Below, piece after piece: positions 55,676 through 63,222 of a stretch of 64,000 bases of DNA. The first letter of the stretch is position 1. Each line of letters begins with the position of its first letter. The notes below the pieces were generated by a model. It saw only the letters and a list, made by a program, of their open reading frames with translations, ran no database searches and was not told where the DNA came from. Location of the stretch: positions 100,824 through 164,823 of the forward strand of contig CAJTDD010000007.1 in the NCBI GenBank assembly GCA_910574885.1, written 5' to 3'. A program made the position numbers and the translations under genes. This stretch comes from Lachnospiraceae bacterium (GTDB lineage: Bacteria > Bacillota > Clostridia > Lachnospirales > Lachnospiraceae).

Positions 55676-55784
55676 TACGGCTATCTCCTACGGCAAATAG
55701 GGATAGCCTTTTTCGCTTAAAATCACCATAATTAAGTTTCCGGTGGCAATCATCGGACACGGCAAATATCCTATGATTGTTTCT
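55665..55784 (-). ncRNA. putative antisense RNA antitoxin overlapping the toxin mRNA 3' end
   Basis: From the minus-strand promoter at 55791-55819 transcription would start near 55784, pass a hairpin at about 55748-55781 (CAATCATCGGA / TCCTATGATTG) and then cross the toxin terminator and the end of the toxin frame. Both hairpins expose the same loop ACGGCAAATA on the plus strand, which could start pairing. 3' end is uncertain. Confidence 0.5.
55679..55713 (+). terminator. terminator of the toxin mRNA
   Basis: GGCTATC (55679-55685) / GATAGCC (55702-55708) followed by TTTTT. Confidence 0.8.
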
Positions 55785-55790
55785 ATACTG

Positions 55791-55819
55791 ATTATAAACT
55801 ACTCGCTTGGATTTATCAA
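55791..55819 (-). promoter_or_regulatory. antisense promoter of the antitoxin RNA
   Basis: Minus strand -35 TTGATA (55814-55819), 17 bp, perfect -10 TATAAT (55791-55796). Stronger than the toxin promoter by consensus. Confidence 0.72.
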
Positions 55820-55838
55820 GTAGAAGTTTAGGAAATGG

Positions 55839-55864
55839 GGTAGCATTCTGCTACCTTATTTTTT
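55839..55864 (+). terminator. second plus-strand terminator beyond the toxin locus
   Basis: GGTAGCA / TGCTACC with a 3-nt loop (55839-55845 / 55849-55855), followed by TTATTTTTT. Confidence 0.6.
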
Positions 55865-55878
55865 ATCCATTGTTCATA

Positions 55879-55912
55879 TTTCCATATGATCCCTTTCAGA
55901 AATGCTTATATT
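55879..55912. repeat. right copy of the 34-bp direct repeat flanking the toxin locus
   Basis: See the copy at 55364; four mismatches between copies. Confidence 0.65.
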
Positions 55913-55990
55913 TTGTGGGTTTTCTGTGGTTTTAGGGGCTGGAAATGGCTTGTTTTCGTTGAGTGTGGTCACATAAAAGATTATATAAAC

Positions 55991-56515
55991 TCATCCACAT
56001 CCATATTCTTTTTTCATATACATATAAATGCTATACTTTAATTTGCATTCAAAATCCTTTAAATTTTCATATGTATAATATAGTCCTTTTCTCTTTTCTT
56101 CTATCTCTCTTTTATAATTTCTTACTTTCTCTAATTGTGGAATCTCAATCTTAGAGGGACTTATAGGGCAATCAGAAAAAAATATAATGACATTTTTAGA
56201 ATTTAAATAAAAATTTTCTATTTCCTCTTGAACACCACTCTGAAAATTTGCAGTAGAACTTCCAAATTTTGTCCAAAATATAGCTATTGCAAAATCACAA
56301 TCATTAATAAATTGCTCAAATAAAATTTCCTGGGGATCTGCACCATATAGTGGATAGGAATCTTCCATCCAAGACATTAAATTTAATTTTATAAAGTTAG
56401 TATATCCTGTAGTCTGATTATAATATTTTACAACATCATAAATAACATCTAATTCTTCCTTGATATCACTTGCACAAGATATCAATATATTATATATTTT
56501 TACATCTTTTATCAT
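55991..56515 (-). CDS. DUF4062-like protein
   Basis: 174 residues from ATG 56515 (AGGATAAG upstream). The text ILISCASDIKEELDVIYDVV, DPQEILFEQFINDCDFAIAI, FWTKFGSS and SGVQEEIENFY matches DUF4062, a TIR-like Rossmann-type domain often fused to ATPases in defence proteins. Here it stands alone, upstream neighbours being a 262-residue unknown gene in the same direction. The two probably form a small cargo operon. Confidence 0.75.
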   Translation of the reverse strand: MIKDVKIYNILISCASDIKEELDVIYDVVKYYNQTTGYTNFIKLNLMSWMEDSYPLYGADPQEILFEQFINDCDFAIAIFWTKFGSSTANFQSGVQEEIENFYLNSKNVIIFFSDCPISPSKIEIPQLEKVRNYKREIEEKRKGLYYTYENLKDFECKLKYSIYMYMKKEYGCG

Positions 56516-56562
56516 ATATCTTATCCTATTCAATAAAATAAATCTATTACTTCTTCTAATTA

Positions 56563-57351
56563 TTACATTGAAGAAAGATTAAAATAATTTTTATTAAACT
56601 CATGTAAAACTTTTCCTTCAAATAAAATCTCTGCCAAAATAGTCCCCTCATAATTTAACTCAAAAGTTTCTTGCAAACAATATTCACCATCTTGTAATAT
56701 TTCCTCAATATCTTCATCCGAAAGCCCTTCAAATTTATTAAGTAAATTAATTACTTCTCTTTTAATTTTTAAAACCCCTAATGATTCTAAACGTTGTCTA
56801 CTTGCAGCATCAATCATTATAACATAATTCCTTTCTCCATATGATATATTAAGGGTTCCTTTCTTATACTCCGTATAGATTCTTTCCAGTAAATTATTAT
56901 CATATTTTTGCCATTTATCAATAACAGGCAACATATTTAAATACTTATCTGAACTAATTTTCTCATTTATGAGAGCAATATATAATTTTGCTAAAATACT
57001 AGCCTTATAAACAAAATCAAACCTATCCAAAAATACTGCTATCTCTTCAATCTCTTTCTTAATCCACTTCTCACCTTTTTTGATAGCTATTTTTCTTTTA
57101 ATAAGAGCCTCGCTTGATACTTGTCCAGAATTAATTTCGGAAATAAAAACTAAAAGTTTTTTAGCGAAAATTCTTTCTTTTATAGACATCATACCTTTAT
57201 TTAAAGAAACGAACGTTTTTACAACAGGAATAGCATCAATAATTTCAGAATTCGTTATCATGTCCAAACCAATATCTAAATAATCAATAGCCAAATCAAC
57301 TACTGGTTCATCAAAAAAACTTTTTTCCATTTCTGTAATTAAATTTTCCAT
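56563..57351 (-). CDS. unknown protein paired with the DUF4062-like gene
   Basis: 262 residues from ATG 57351 (TGGAG six bases upstream). Helical (AIDYLDIGLDMITNSEIIDA, then IPVVKTFVSLNKG) with a hydrophobic patch but no sure membrane segment; ends with beta strands. Located 47 bp upstream of the DUF4062-like gene. It may be the effector or sensor half of a two-gene system, which is inference. Confidence 0.65.
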   Translation of the reverse strand: MENLITEMEKSFFDEPVVDLAIDYLDIGLDMITNSEIIDAIPVVKTFVSLNKGMMSIKERIFAKKLLVFISEINSGQVSSEALIKRKIAIKKGEKWIKKEIEEIAVFLDRFDFVYKASILAKLYIALINEKISSDKYLNMLPVIDKWQKYDNNLLERIYTEYKKGTLNISYGERNYVIMIDAASRQRLESLGVLKIKREVINLLNKFEGLSDEDIEEILQDGEYCLQETFELNYEGTILAEILFEGKVLHEFNKNYFNLSSM

Positions 57352-57363
57352 AACGATCTCCAT

Positions 57364-58011
57364 TAACCACTCATTTAATATATATTCATTTGTATACTAT
57401 CATAATAAGCTCAAATCAACAATTATATATTTCTATAATCCACGACACATATTTCACATATGATAAAATAAGCACCATATATGCGCTATCACATCCCCTC
57501 TTCCCCCAAAATTACCGAACAACAAATTCTATAATTGATAATCATTCTCATTTAAAATCATTCCATACCAATCAACCAGATTTTAATTCCATCCACATCA
57601 TCAAAATTCACCACCCATTAAACCAGTCCCCGACAGACTTATCCCACACCAAATCAAAAGAAACAAAATAGTTTCCTCTGTCGAACACATCCACGAACAT
57701 ATTTTTCCTTAATACCTTTTATCCTGTTCGCCTACCATATTAATAGGTTTTAATCATCAAAATTTTCCATACCTCTCCCTCATTCCAATATCCCCCTCAC
57801 TAATCCACTCCCACATCAACCCAACACCATAAAATGAATCCCATCTACCGAACTCCCCACATTTTCCACCACTACAGGCAAAAAAATAACGGCTCCCTCA
57901 TGCCATATGACACAAGAGAACCGTTATAAACGCTTATATTTCTTACCTTTTCTTAAATTTCCATCAGCTCCGCTTCCAGTCTCTACCGAACTTTATGAAA
58001 TCTCAACAACC
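57364..58011. other. intergenic region with one terminator
   Basis: About 650 bp without a supported gene. Contains a minus-strand terminator for the gene at 58012: ATAACGG (57886-57892) / CCGTTAT (57921-57927) followed on the minus strand by six T. The remaining sequence is C/A-rich on the plus strand and shows nothing else I recognise. Confidence 0.6.
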
Positions 58012-58428
58012 TCATTCCAGTTTTTCCTTGAACACATATCCATCAGCCGTAGAATAAAAAGCCTCTTCTACCATCCTCAATTCTTCATCAGAAAGTATTC
58101 CCTTCGTTCTTAATGATTTCAAGAAATTGTTACAGATTTCTTCCTTTGCCTGGTTGCTTTTTCTGGTATCTTCCCTACTGATTCCTCTCTTTATATACTT
58201 ATATCCCATTAATTGTATAGCCCTCGGCTGGCACTCATTTAAAGATACCAATCCTGCCCGTTCCAAAACCAATAACTTTTCACGTATGGTCGATGTAGAC
58301 TTTATCTCTGTCCCTAAAGAAATCTCCCGAAATGAAGGCGCAAATCCATACTTCTTAAAATAGCCTACAATAAATTTGTATATGCTTTTCAGTTTATGGT
58401 CTTCTGAATTTATTTCCTGTCTTTTCAT
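58012..58428 (-). CDS. LexA-type winged-helix regulator without peptidase domain
   Basis: 138 residues. The N-terminal 75 residues match the LexA DNA-binding domain (KYGFAPSFREISLGTEIKST, STIREKLLVLERAGLVSLNE, PRAIQLMGYK), but the autopeptidase domain is replaced by a 60-residue helical tail. A repressor not cleaved by RecA is expected. Located just downstream of the serine recombinase gene, which it may control. Confidence 0.78.
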   Translation of the reverse strand: MKRQEINSEDHKLKSIYKFIVGYFKKYGFAPSFREISLGTEIKSTSTIREKLLVLERAGLVSLNECQPRAIQLMGYKYIKRGISREDTRKSNQAKEEICNNFLKSLRTKGILSDEELRMVEEAFYSTADGYVFKEKLE

Positions 58429-58493
58429 AACTTTATTTTATCCTTTCCTCTGCCATGCTTCCAAACCAGTTCCTTCTATATTAATGCAGCACC

Positions 58494-59135
58494 TTATAAT
58501 TGTTTTCCTTTCAGTATCCCCACATATTTGTAGAAGGTACTGATTGCTATGCCTTGTAGTTTTGCAAACTGCACCACTGTAATGCTCCCATATTCCCCAG
58601 ATTGAAGTTTGTTATATTCCTTGATAAATTCCTTGGGTACTCCTGTCGCTGGTCTTCCTAATTTCTTACCATTTAATTTTGCTACCTCAAGACCTTGCAT
58701 AACCCGATCATGAATCTTTTCTTTCTCCTGTTGTGCTATATGAGCCTTCAACGTAACGAATATATCAATGATCATTTTTGACAGGCTATCATCATTCATC
58801 TTTTCCCAATCATTCAGAAACGGGACATCTAATGCTACAACCCTGATCCCTCTTGATTGCAAGTCCTTAATTTCCATTATTACATCATCTGCATTTCGTC
58901 CCAAACGATCTACATCAGATATAACCAACGTATCACCATTTCTGAACTGCCTTTTCATATTATGATAGTTTGGCCTGTTATCCGCTTTTGTTCCACCTGT
59001 AATCACATCAGATATGAATTCATCAATCTTAAATTGATTGCTTACAGAATATTCAATAATAGTCTGCTGCTGTCTATCTAATTTTTGTGTCTTCTTATTG
59101 GTAGATATCCTCATATATGCAAATATCTTATTTTC
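58494..59135 (-). CDS. serine recombinase, resolvase/invertase family
   Basis: 213 residues from ATG 59135 (GGAGGG seven bases upstream). The catalytic Ser lies in FAYMRISTNKKTQ, with DVITGGTKADNRPNY and DTLVISDVDRLGRNADDV as family motifs; the C-terminal HTH is VVQFAKLQGIAISTFYKYV. Length fits small resolvases. May resolve dimers of the element or invert a segment; its site is not identified. The gene faces a rightward gene at 59355 across a 220-bp control region. Confidence 0.9.
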   Translation of the reverse strand, partial: ENKIFAYMRISTNKKTQKLDRQQQTIIEYSVSNQFKIDEFISDVITGGTKADNRPNYHNMKRQFRNGDTLVISDVDRLGRNADDVIMEIKDLQSRGIRVVALDVPFLNDWEKMNDDSLSKMIIDIFVTLKAHIAQQEKEKIHDRVMQGLEVAKLNGKKLGRPATGVPKEFIKEYNKLQSGEYGSITVVQFAKLQGIAISTFYKYVGILKGKQL

Positions 59136-59269
59136 CATCTGATATCCCTCCATGAAATCCATAACTATTTTCATATAAGATTTTTTCATTGTATTCTGCA
59201 TAAAATGCCTTTATTTTTCCCTTACACAAAATCAAATGTTTTCATGTAATACTACTCATATAAAATCCA

Positions 59270-59315
59270 TTGCCTTTTTATCTGCTTTCACCTATACTAT
59301 AAGCAGAAAGCAGAT
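59270..59315 (+). promoter_or_regulatory. promoter with overlapping 10-bp operator dyad
   Basis: -35 TTGCCT (59270-59275), 17 bp, -10 TATACT (59293-59298). A perfect 10-bp dyad ATCTGCTTTC (59280-59289) / GAAAGCAGAT (59306-59315) brackets the -10, so the promoter of the gene at 59355 is likely repressed by a dimeric protein. Confidence 0.65.
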
Positions 59316-59354
59316 TACTATTTTCCACCACATCCCATCAGGAGGATAACCACC

Positions 59355-59630
59355 ATGAACATTGAAATCAGACCAAAGAACACACTTAAAGAATTCCTCT
59401 CCAATCTCCACGACAAATTAGAGGACATATTATTTTTCCTAATCCGCAAGACTCCCGACAAATTCATGCCATCATCTATTATGTCTTGGTTCGAGAACTA
59501 TCTTGACAAGCGTTCCAAGGAGTTGCAGCAAGAAATCCTCCGCCAGCAATGGAGGCAAGTACATTTAGAAAGAGCCGTGAAAGAAATCCATACTCCCCAA
59601 CAAGGGAAGAAAGCACAATCAGAAGATTAA
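59355..59630 (+). CDS. unknown small helical protein
   Basis: 91 residues with AGGAGGATAACCACC before the ATG. Helical and charged (LKEFLSNLHDKLEDILFFLI, then YLDKRSKELQQEILRQQWRQ). No family recognised. It is divergent from the serine recombinase and has an operator-controlled promoter. Confidence 0.65.
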   Translation: MNIEIRPKNTLKEFLSNLHDKLEDILFFLIRKTPDKFMPSSIMSWFENYLDKRSKELQQEILRQQWRQVHLERAVKEIHTPQQGKKAQSED

Positions 59631-59698
59631 TTTTTCCGTTGTGCTTTTCTTTCTCATAAATTATTGAGAATAATTCTCATTTATATTTTCACTTCAAA

Positions 59699-60127
59699 TC
59701 ACATCTGCCAGAACAACATCTTGTCCAACTGATAACGGCAGTAAGTTATAAACTCATTACAGAATTCCTGTGATTCCGAATAAATGTTACAAGTCTCTTC
59801 AATCCAGACATCCATCCCTATTTCTGGATACAAATCTGAAATAACCAATGATATGTAATACTGTGGTTTCTCACCATGGCACTGATTGATCTGCATACTT
59901 GCATTTAAAAGCAAATTTTCCGCTGTCGGCATACAGACTTCGATTATGCTGTTCATCAGATATATATTCATTGCCCGTCTGATCATATCATTCAGCTTAT
60001 TTTTAATGATAGCAGGCGTATTTTCCGTAAAAGGAAAAGAAATCAAGACTCCCTCGCCATCTGTATTGAACCTAATATTATGATTCCCAATGTTAAAATC
60101 CTCAAATTCATATGCTAATTTTTTCAT
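59699..60127 (-). CDS. unknown protein
   Basis: 142 residues, GGAGGG nine bases before ATG. Text NIRFNTDGEGVLISFPFTEN and SLVISDLYPEIGMDVWIEET. No family recognised. Start of a leftward series of small genes up to 62.3 kb. Confidence 0.6.
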   Translation of the reverse strand: MKKLAYEFEDFNIGNHNIRFNTDGEGVLISFPFTENTPAIIKNKLNDMIRRAMNIYLMNSIIEVCMPTAENLLLNASMQINQCHGEKPQYYISLVISDLYPEIGMDVWIEETCNIYSESQEFCNEFITYCRYQLDKMLFWQM

Positions 60128-60195
60128 AGCTTATTATCCCTCCATCATTCTATTAGGGACTGCCATTATAGCAATCCCAATATTCATATAGCTGC

Positions 60196-60630
60196 TTAAA
60201 AGAACTTATCGACCAATACTTTGATGATTGCTTTTTTCAGTTCATTGGAATACTCTGATAAATCGACCGCAATATCACAGTCCCATTGTTCCATCATACT
60301 ATTGTCGGCATCCTCAAACCCGATACAGATTGTATATGTAATCGGCTCACCAGCTTTCAATACTACACGCAAAAATGTAAAGTCTATAATGACCGGCTTA
60401 TCACTCCATACAGTAGGCAGATTGTAACCTTTTTCAGCGTTCAATGCTTTGTTATGTTCCGTATACTGGACTTTTGCAATCTCAATAGCCTTATCAACTT
60501 CCGCTTTCAGACTGTCGGACATATCACAGATATCAATAGAAATCTCCATATAATCTTCATTAAAAGTCAGATTTCCTAATTCCAATACACCAATATTCGT
60601 TGTCTCTGTCCTTGCTTTCCACTTCATCAT
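60196..60630 (-). CDS. unknown protein
   Basis: 144 residues with AAAGGTGG upstream of two adjacent ATG codons. Beta-rich (YMEISIDICDMSDSLKAEVD, PVIIDFTFLRVVLKAGEPIT), resembling in layout the protein encoded at 59699. No family recognised. Confidence 0.6.
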   Translation of the reverse strand: MMKWKARTETTNIGVLELGNLTFNEDYMEISIDICDMSDSLKAEVDKAIEIAKVQYTEHNKALNAEKGYNLPTVWSDKPVIIDFTFLRVVLKAGEPITYTICIGFEDADNSMMEQWDCDIAVDLSEYSNELKKAIIKVLVDKFF

Positions 60631-60696
60631 AAATTTTCCACCTTTCTTTTACTTGACTTAAATCAAGATCGACCTCTTTTCGGCTTACCGCCTATT

Positions 60697-60739
60697 GGGT
60701 GAACAGGGAATCGAACCCTATACGAAGAACCATCCACCC
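60697..60739 (-). ncRNA. tRNA-like minihelix (acceptor stem plus T-arm only)
   Basis: On the minus strand GGGTGGA (plus 60733-60739) pairs over 7 bp with TTCACCC (plus 60697-60703), directly preceded by a T-arm TAGGG-TTCGATT-CCCTG with the canonical seven-base loop. Between the 5' strand and the T-arm are only 12 bases, so the D and anticodon arms are absent; the next bases are AATA, not CCA. It lies 24 bp past the stop of the small gene at 60763. May be a tRNA remnant, an att-like site or a 3'-UTR structure. Confidence 0.45.
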
Positions 60740-60762
60740 TAAAAATCTCCTATGTATTCCCT

Positions 60763-60918
60763 TTATGCTTTATTAACTTTCAGCAGCTTACTATCATCGA
60801 ACCATTTCACAGAACCGCCTTTAAAATTTATTTTTGGCTGTTGAACCGTTGAATTTCCTATCTTTGTAATGACTCCATTTTTCTTGACCGTCGCAAAACT
60901 TACTGTTTGGTTCTTCAT
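60763..60918 (-). CDS. small unknown protein (51 residues)
   Basis: ATG 60918 preceded by AAGGAGG. Sequence opens MKNQTVSFATVKKNGVITKI and ends SVKWFDDSKLLKVNKA. Too short for routine calls but with a strong ribosome site and tight spacing (14 bp) to the preceding small gene, so likely real. No family recognised. Confidence 0.65.
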   Translation of the reverse strand: MKNQTVSFATVKKNGVITKIGNSTVQQPKINFKGGSVKWFDDSKLLKVNKA

Positions 60919-60932
60919 ATCTCGTTTCCTCC

Positions 60933-61121
60933 TTAAATTGTGATGATTGGTTTCCCAGGCTTTCTACTGTCAGCAACTGCAAGCGATATCCCAAGCACAT
61001 TGTTGGCTTTCTTGACATCCCTGTAATACCGTGCGATCCTAGCAGGACTTTTTTCAGACTCCACTATATGAGCCTGATATGTATTATTCTTAAAAAATGA
61101 AACATTGTATGTCTTTCTCAC
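60933..61121 (-). CDS. small unknown protein
   Basis: 62 residues from a GTG with AAAGGGGGGAAG upstream. Basic (NNTYQAHIVESEKSPARIAR, then YYRDVKKANNVLGI). No family recognised. Between small genes of the same direction. Confidence 0.6.
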   Translation of the reverse strand: MRKTYNVSFFKNNTYQAHIVESEKSPARIARYYRDVKKANNVLGISLAVADSRKPGKPIITI

Positions 61122-61136
61122 GCTGTCTTCCCCCCT

Positions 61137-61508
61137 TTACATAGCTGCCGATTTCTGGCATTCCCGGCGTTCGTGTTCTTCTTTCCAAAATTTCTCCACA
61201 TCTGCATCAATCCTTGCTTCATGCTCCTTTAACTTCTCAAAATCAGAAGTAGCAAGCACCGTGTACCATGGAATATAGATACCACATCTGCCAGAATAGC
61301 CAATACAATGCTTCTTCTTTCGCTTCATGGATTTAAGGAAAGCCTCTTCCTTTTTTTGAAGTTCCTGCATGTCCTTGGCTAATTCATAATCAAATCTGAT
61401 TGTAATTCCCCGGACTGTAAAACCATCATTGTAATAATATGGATTGCCTAAAGAAACGGTTCTGTATTCAATGCCGTTCTCTTTTAAGAATTCTATGATC
61501 TTCTTCAT
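61137..61508 (-). CDS. unknown protein with His/Cys-containing loop
   Basis: 123 residues with AAAGGAGAGGAAC upstream of ATG. Opening MKKIIEFLKENGIEYRTVSL, a coiled segment (ELAKDMQELQKKEEAFLKSM), then CIGYSGRCGIYIPWYTV. No known family. Confidence 0.6.
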   Translation of the reverse strand: MKKIIEFLKENGIEYRTVSLGNPYYYNDGFTVRGITIRFDYELAKDMQELQKKEEAFLKSMKRKKKHCIGYSGRCGIYIPWYTVLATSDFEKLKEHEARIDADVEKFWKEEHERRECQKSAAM

Positions 61509-61611
61509 GATGTTCCTCTCCTTTCTTTTTGACTACCCTCTACCCCATACATTTGTACAGGATAGAAACGCTTGCGGCTTAAAGCCCTGTTTATAGTGAC
61601 CGCAACCACTG

Positions 61612-61893
61612 TTATTTGATTCTCAGTACATTGAAAATGCTGACCTTCTCAAACGGTTTCAAATCTTCACCGAAAATCTCTTTTAATTTATCCTTATCAA
61701 GCGTTATCCTACTCTGAGGTTTGTAGGTAATCTTTGCCGTGTCCGTGATTTCTGTATCAATGCCATTTTCTGTCATGTAGGAAACAATCTCACGCTCAAC
61801 CGCTTTTAATTCATCCTCAAGTTCGACCTTCATTGTCCTAAGGTTTCTCAACTCCTGTACCTTGCTTTCTAACTCTTTTTTTGTACAACACAT
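61612..61893 (-). CDS. small coiled-coil protein
   Basis: 93 residues with AAAGGAGATTGAG upstream of ATG. N-terminal coiled coil (KELESKVQELRNLRTMKVEL), C-terminal part YKPQSRITLDKDKLKEIFGE. It loosely resembles small phage nuclease-inhibitor-type proteins, but that is a guess. Preceded by a structured leader at 61932-62103. Confidence 0.55.
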   Translation of the reverse strand: MCCTKKELESKVQELRNLRTMKVELEDELKAVEREIVSYMTENGIDTEITDTAKITYKPQSRITLDKDKLKEIFGEDLKPFEKVSIFNVLRIK

Positions 61894-61931
61894 AATCTCA
61901 ATCTCCTTTACTCATATTTTTTTTGATTAGT

Positions 61932-62103
61932 AGCGACCCTCAAATAATCTTCTGGACTATTGCCAATACTCGGATGGTTCACCAGTATATTGATTCAAGT
62001 TTATGAGTGCTTTCGGCTTGCTCGGTCGCTTTATAGGATAATAACCATCCCAAAAGGACAATTTGCTTTGAAGCTACGACCATATGACTTGTCGATTGTC
62101 CTT
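61932..62103 (-). ncRNA. structured leader RNA, copy 2, upstream of the gene at 61612
   Basis: Two hairpins in series on the minus strand: AAGGACAAT/ATTGTCCTT (62095-62103 with 62054-62062) and AGCGACC/GGTCGCT (62024-62030 with 61932-61938). The first carries GTAGCTTCAAAGCAAA (plus 62062-62077), shared with the copy at 62371. Ends 38 bp before the start of the coiled-coil gene. Probably a cis-regulatory leader; ligand or protein unknown. Confidence 0.45.
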
Positions 62104-62135
62104 AAATATGAATTCTCAAAGACTCGTCAGGGGAT

Positions 62136-62312
62136 TTAATGCCATGTGTTGATTTCACCCGTTTCAATTTTGTGTTCTATCCAGTCAAGCGGAGCATCTG
62201 CAAGATAGCCGTATTCTTGATTATCATGGATAGTGTTGTAGATTGCTGTCGCTCTCTCTTTGGGTGTACCTGTAGTTGCCTGGTATAATGCAAATATCTT
62301 TTTGTAAATCAT
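62136..62312 (-). CDS. small unknown protein (58 residues)
   Basis: ATG 62312 preceded by GAAAGGCAGG. Reads MIYKKIFALYQATTGTPKER, then YNTIHDNQEYGYLADAPLDW and ends TWH. Short, charged, no family recognised. First gene after the leftward promoter at 62606, separated from it by a structured leader. Confidence 0.65.
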   Translation of the reverse strand: MIYKKIFALYQATTGTPKERATAIYNTIHDNQEYGYLADAPLDWIEHKIETGEINTWH

Positions 62313-62370
62313 ATCGTTTACCTGCCTTTCGTTTGGTTTGGTGTGTTTTAATAGAAAACTGTTTTCTAAT

Positions 62371-62479
62371 CTATACTACTTGCGTGTCTATTGCCTTCGT
62401 AATCGTCGGCTCACAGGGACGTAGTATAGAAAAGGCTGTTTTGCTTTGACGCTACACTCTTATCTCAAGTGGACAGCCT
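62371..62479 (-). ncRNA. structured leader RNA, copy 1, upstream of the gene at 62136
   Basis: On the minus strand AGGCTGT/ACAGCCT (62473-62479 with 62433-62439) is followed by CTATACTAC/GTAGTATAG (62421-62429 with 62371-62379). The first hairpin carries GTAGCGTCAAAGCAAA (plus 62440-62455), 15 of 16 identical to copy 2. Further small stems (CCCG/CGGG near 62550, GCAAG/CTTGC near 62500-62520) precede it. Region 62313-62605 is otherwise non-coding. Confidence 0.5.
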
Positions 62480-62605
62480 ATAACTATCGGATTTTCACCT
62501 TGCAAGTATTCAGCCGCTTGCAATCGCTGTTTTCGGAACTTACGCCCCCGATAACCGGGCTGTTAGGTCTTTTGTTTTGTTTGCTTTATTTGACCTTGTA
62601 AGTGT

Positions 62606-62634
62606 ATTGTACACTTTTATGTACTTATTTTCAA
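62606..62634 (-). promoter_or_regulatory. leftward promoter with overlapping XRE operator
   Basis: Minus strand -35 TTGAAA (62629-62634), 17 bp, -10 TACAAT (62606-62611). Operator copy 1 (62609-62624) overlaps the -10. Drives the structured leader and small genes leftward. Confidence 0.7.
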
Positions 62635-62703
62635 CTGGTAAAGTACACGAAAATATACTTTAATTTTTGTATATAGTACACAATAATGTACAATTTGTTT
62701 ATA

Positions 62704-62732
62704 TTGACATATTGAACACAATAATGTACAAT
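62704..62732 (+). promoter_or_regulatory. promoter of the XRE regulator, with operator between -35 and -10
   Basis: -35 TTGACA (62704-62709), 17 bp, -10 TACAAT (62727-62732). Operator copy 4 fills the spacer, indicating negative autoregulation. Confidence 0.8.
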
Positions 62733-62752
62733 AAATATGTGGAGGTGATTTC

Positions 62753-62986
62753 ATGGGTGAAAGAGAAAAACAATATAACGGAACTATTAGTTATAAAAAG
62801 TTATTTGATTTAATGGAAGAAAAAAATATTAAAAAAAGAGAACTGAGAGAGAAATATAAAATTTCACCAACTATTATAAATAGATTAAATAATAATACTA
62901 ATGTCGCTGTTGATACTATCATGTATCTATGTGAAATTTTAAATTGTCAACCTTCCGATATTATGGAATATATCCCAAACGAATAA
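62753..62986 (+). CDS. XRE/Cro-type repressor (YozG-like)
   Basis: 77 residues with GGAGGTG before the ATG. The five-helix lambda-repressor fold is clear: SYKKLFDLMEEKNIKKRELR, EKYKISPTIINRLNNNTNVA, VDTIMYLCEILNCQPSDIME. No sensor domain. Likely binds the GTACAC-type sites on both sides and controls its own promoter, the leftward small-gene promoter and the rightward promoter at 63079. Confidence 0.9.
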   Translation: MGEREKQYNGTISYKKLFDLMEEKNIKKRELREKYKISPTIINRLNNNTNVAVDTIMYLCEILNCQPSDIMEYIPNE

Positions 62987-63078
62987 AAGTATATCCGATT
63001 ATTTTGTAATGAGCATATAAGTACACTTTTATATACTTTCAACAATTATGTTAGTATATTTTTGTGTACTTTTTATTA

Positions 63079-63108
63079 TTGACTTTTAAGTACACTTTAA
63101 TGTACAAT
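63079..63108 (+). promoter_or_regulatory. second rightward promoter with operator
   Basis: -35 TTGACT (63079-63084), 18 bp, -10 TACAAT (63103-63108), with operator copy 6 (63090-63105) over the spacer. Would drive the small gene at 63223 and possibly the J-domain gene. Confidence 0.65.
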
Positions 63109-63222
63109 AATCTCAACACCAAAACAAAGCACCTTGACAATTCAATAAAGGCTTTACACCACAATCACCGATTGATATAATAAAAGTACCAGTAAACGGC
63201 ACTTTAAAAGCGAGGTGAGGAT

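Larger units (their letters stand above)
62609..63105. repeat. six-copy GTACAC-N6-GTAC operator family around the XRE gene
   Basis: Copies at 62609-62624, 62643-62658, 62676-62691, 62714-62729, 63021-63036 and 63090-63105; the last four bases vary as GTAC or ATAC, and copy 4 starts GAACAC. Consensus GTACACnnnnATnTAC. Four lie before and two behind the XRE gene, and copies 1, 4 and 6 overlap promoters. Confidence 0.8.

Noticed and set aside
60697..60739. A functional tRNA gene
   Set aside because: Only acceptor stem and T-arm are present; no room for D and anticodon arms and no CCA.
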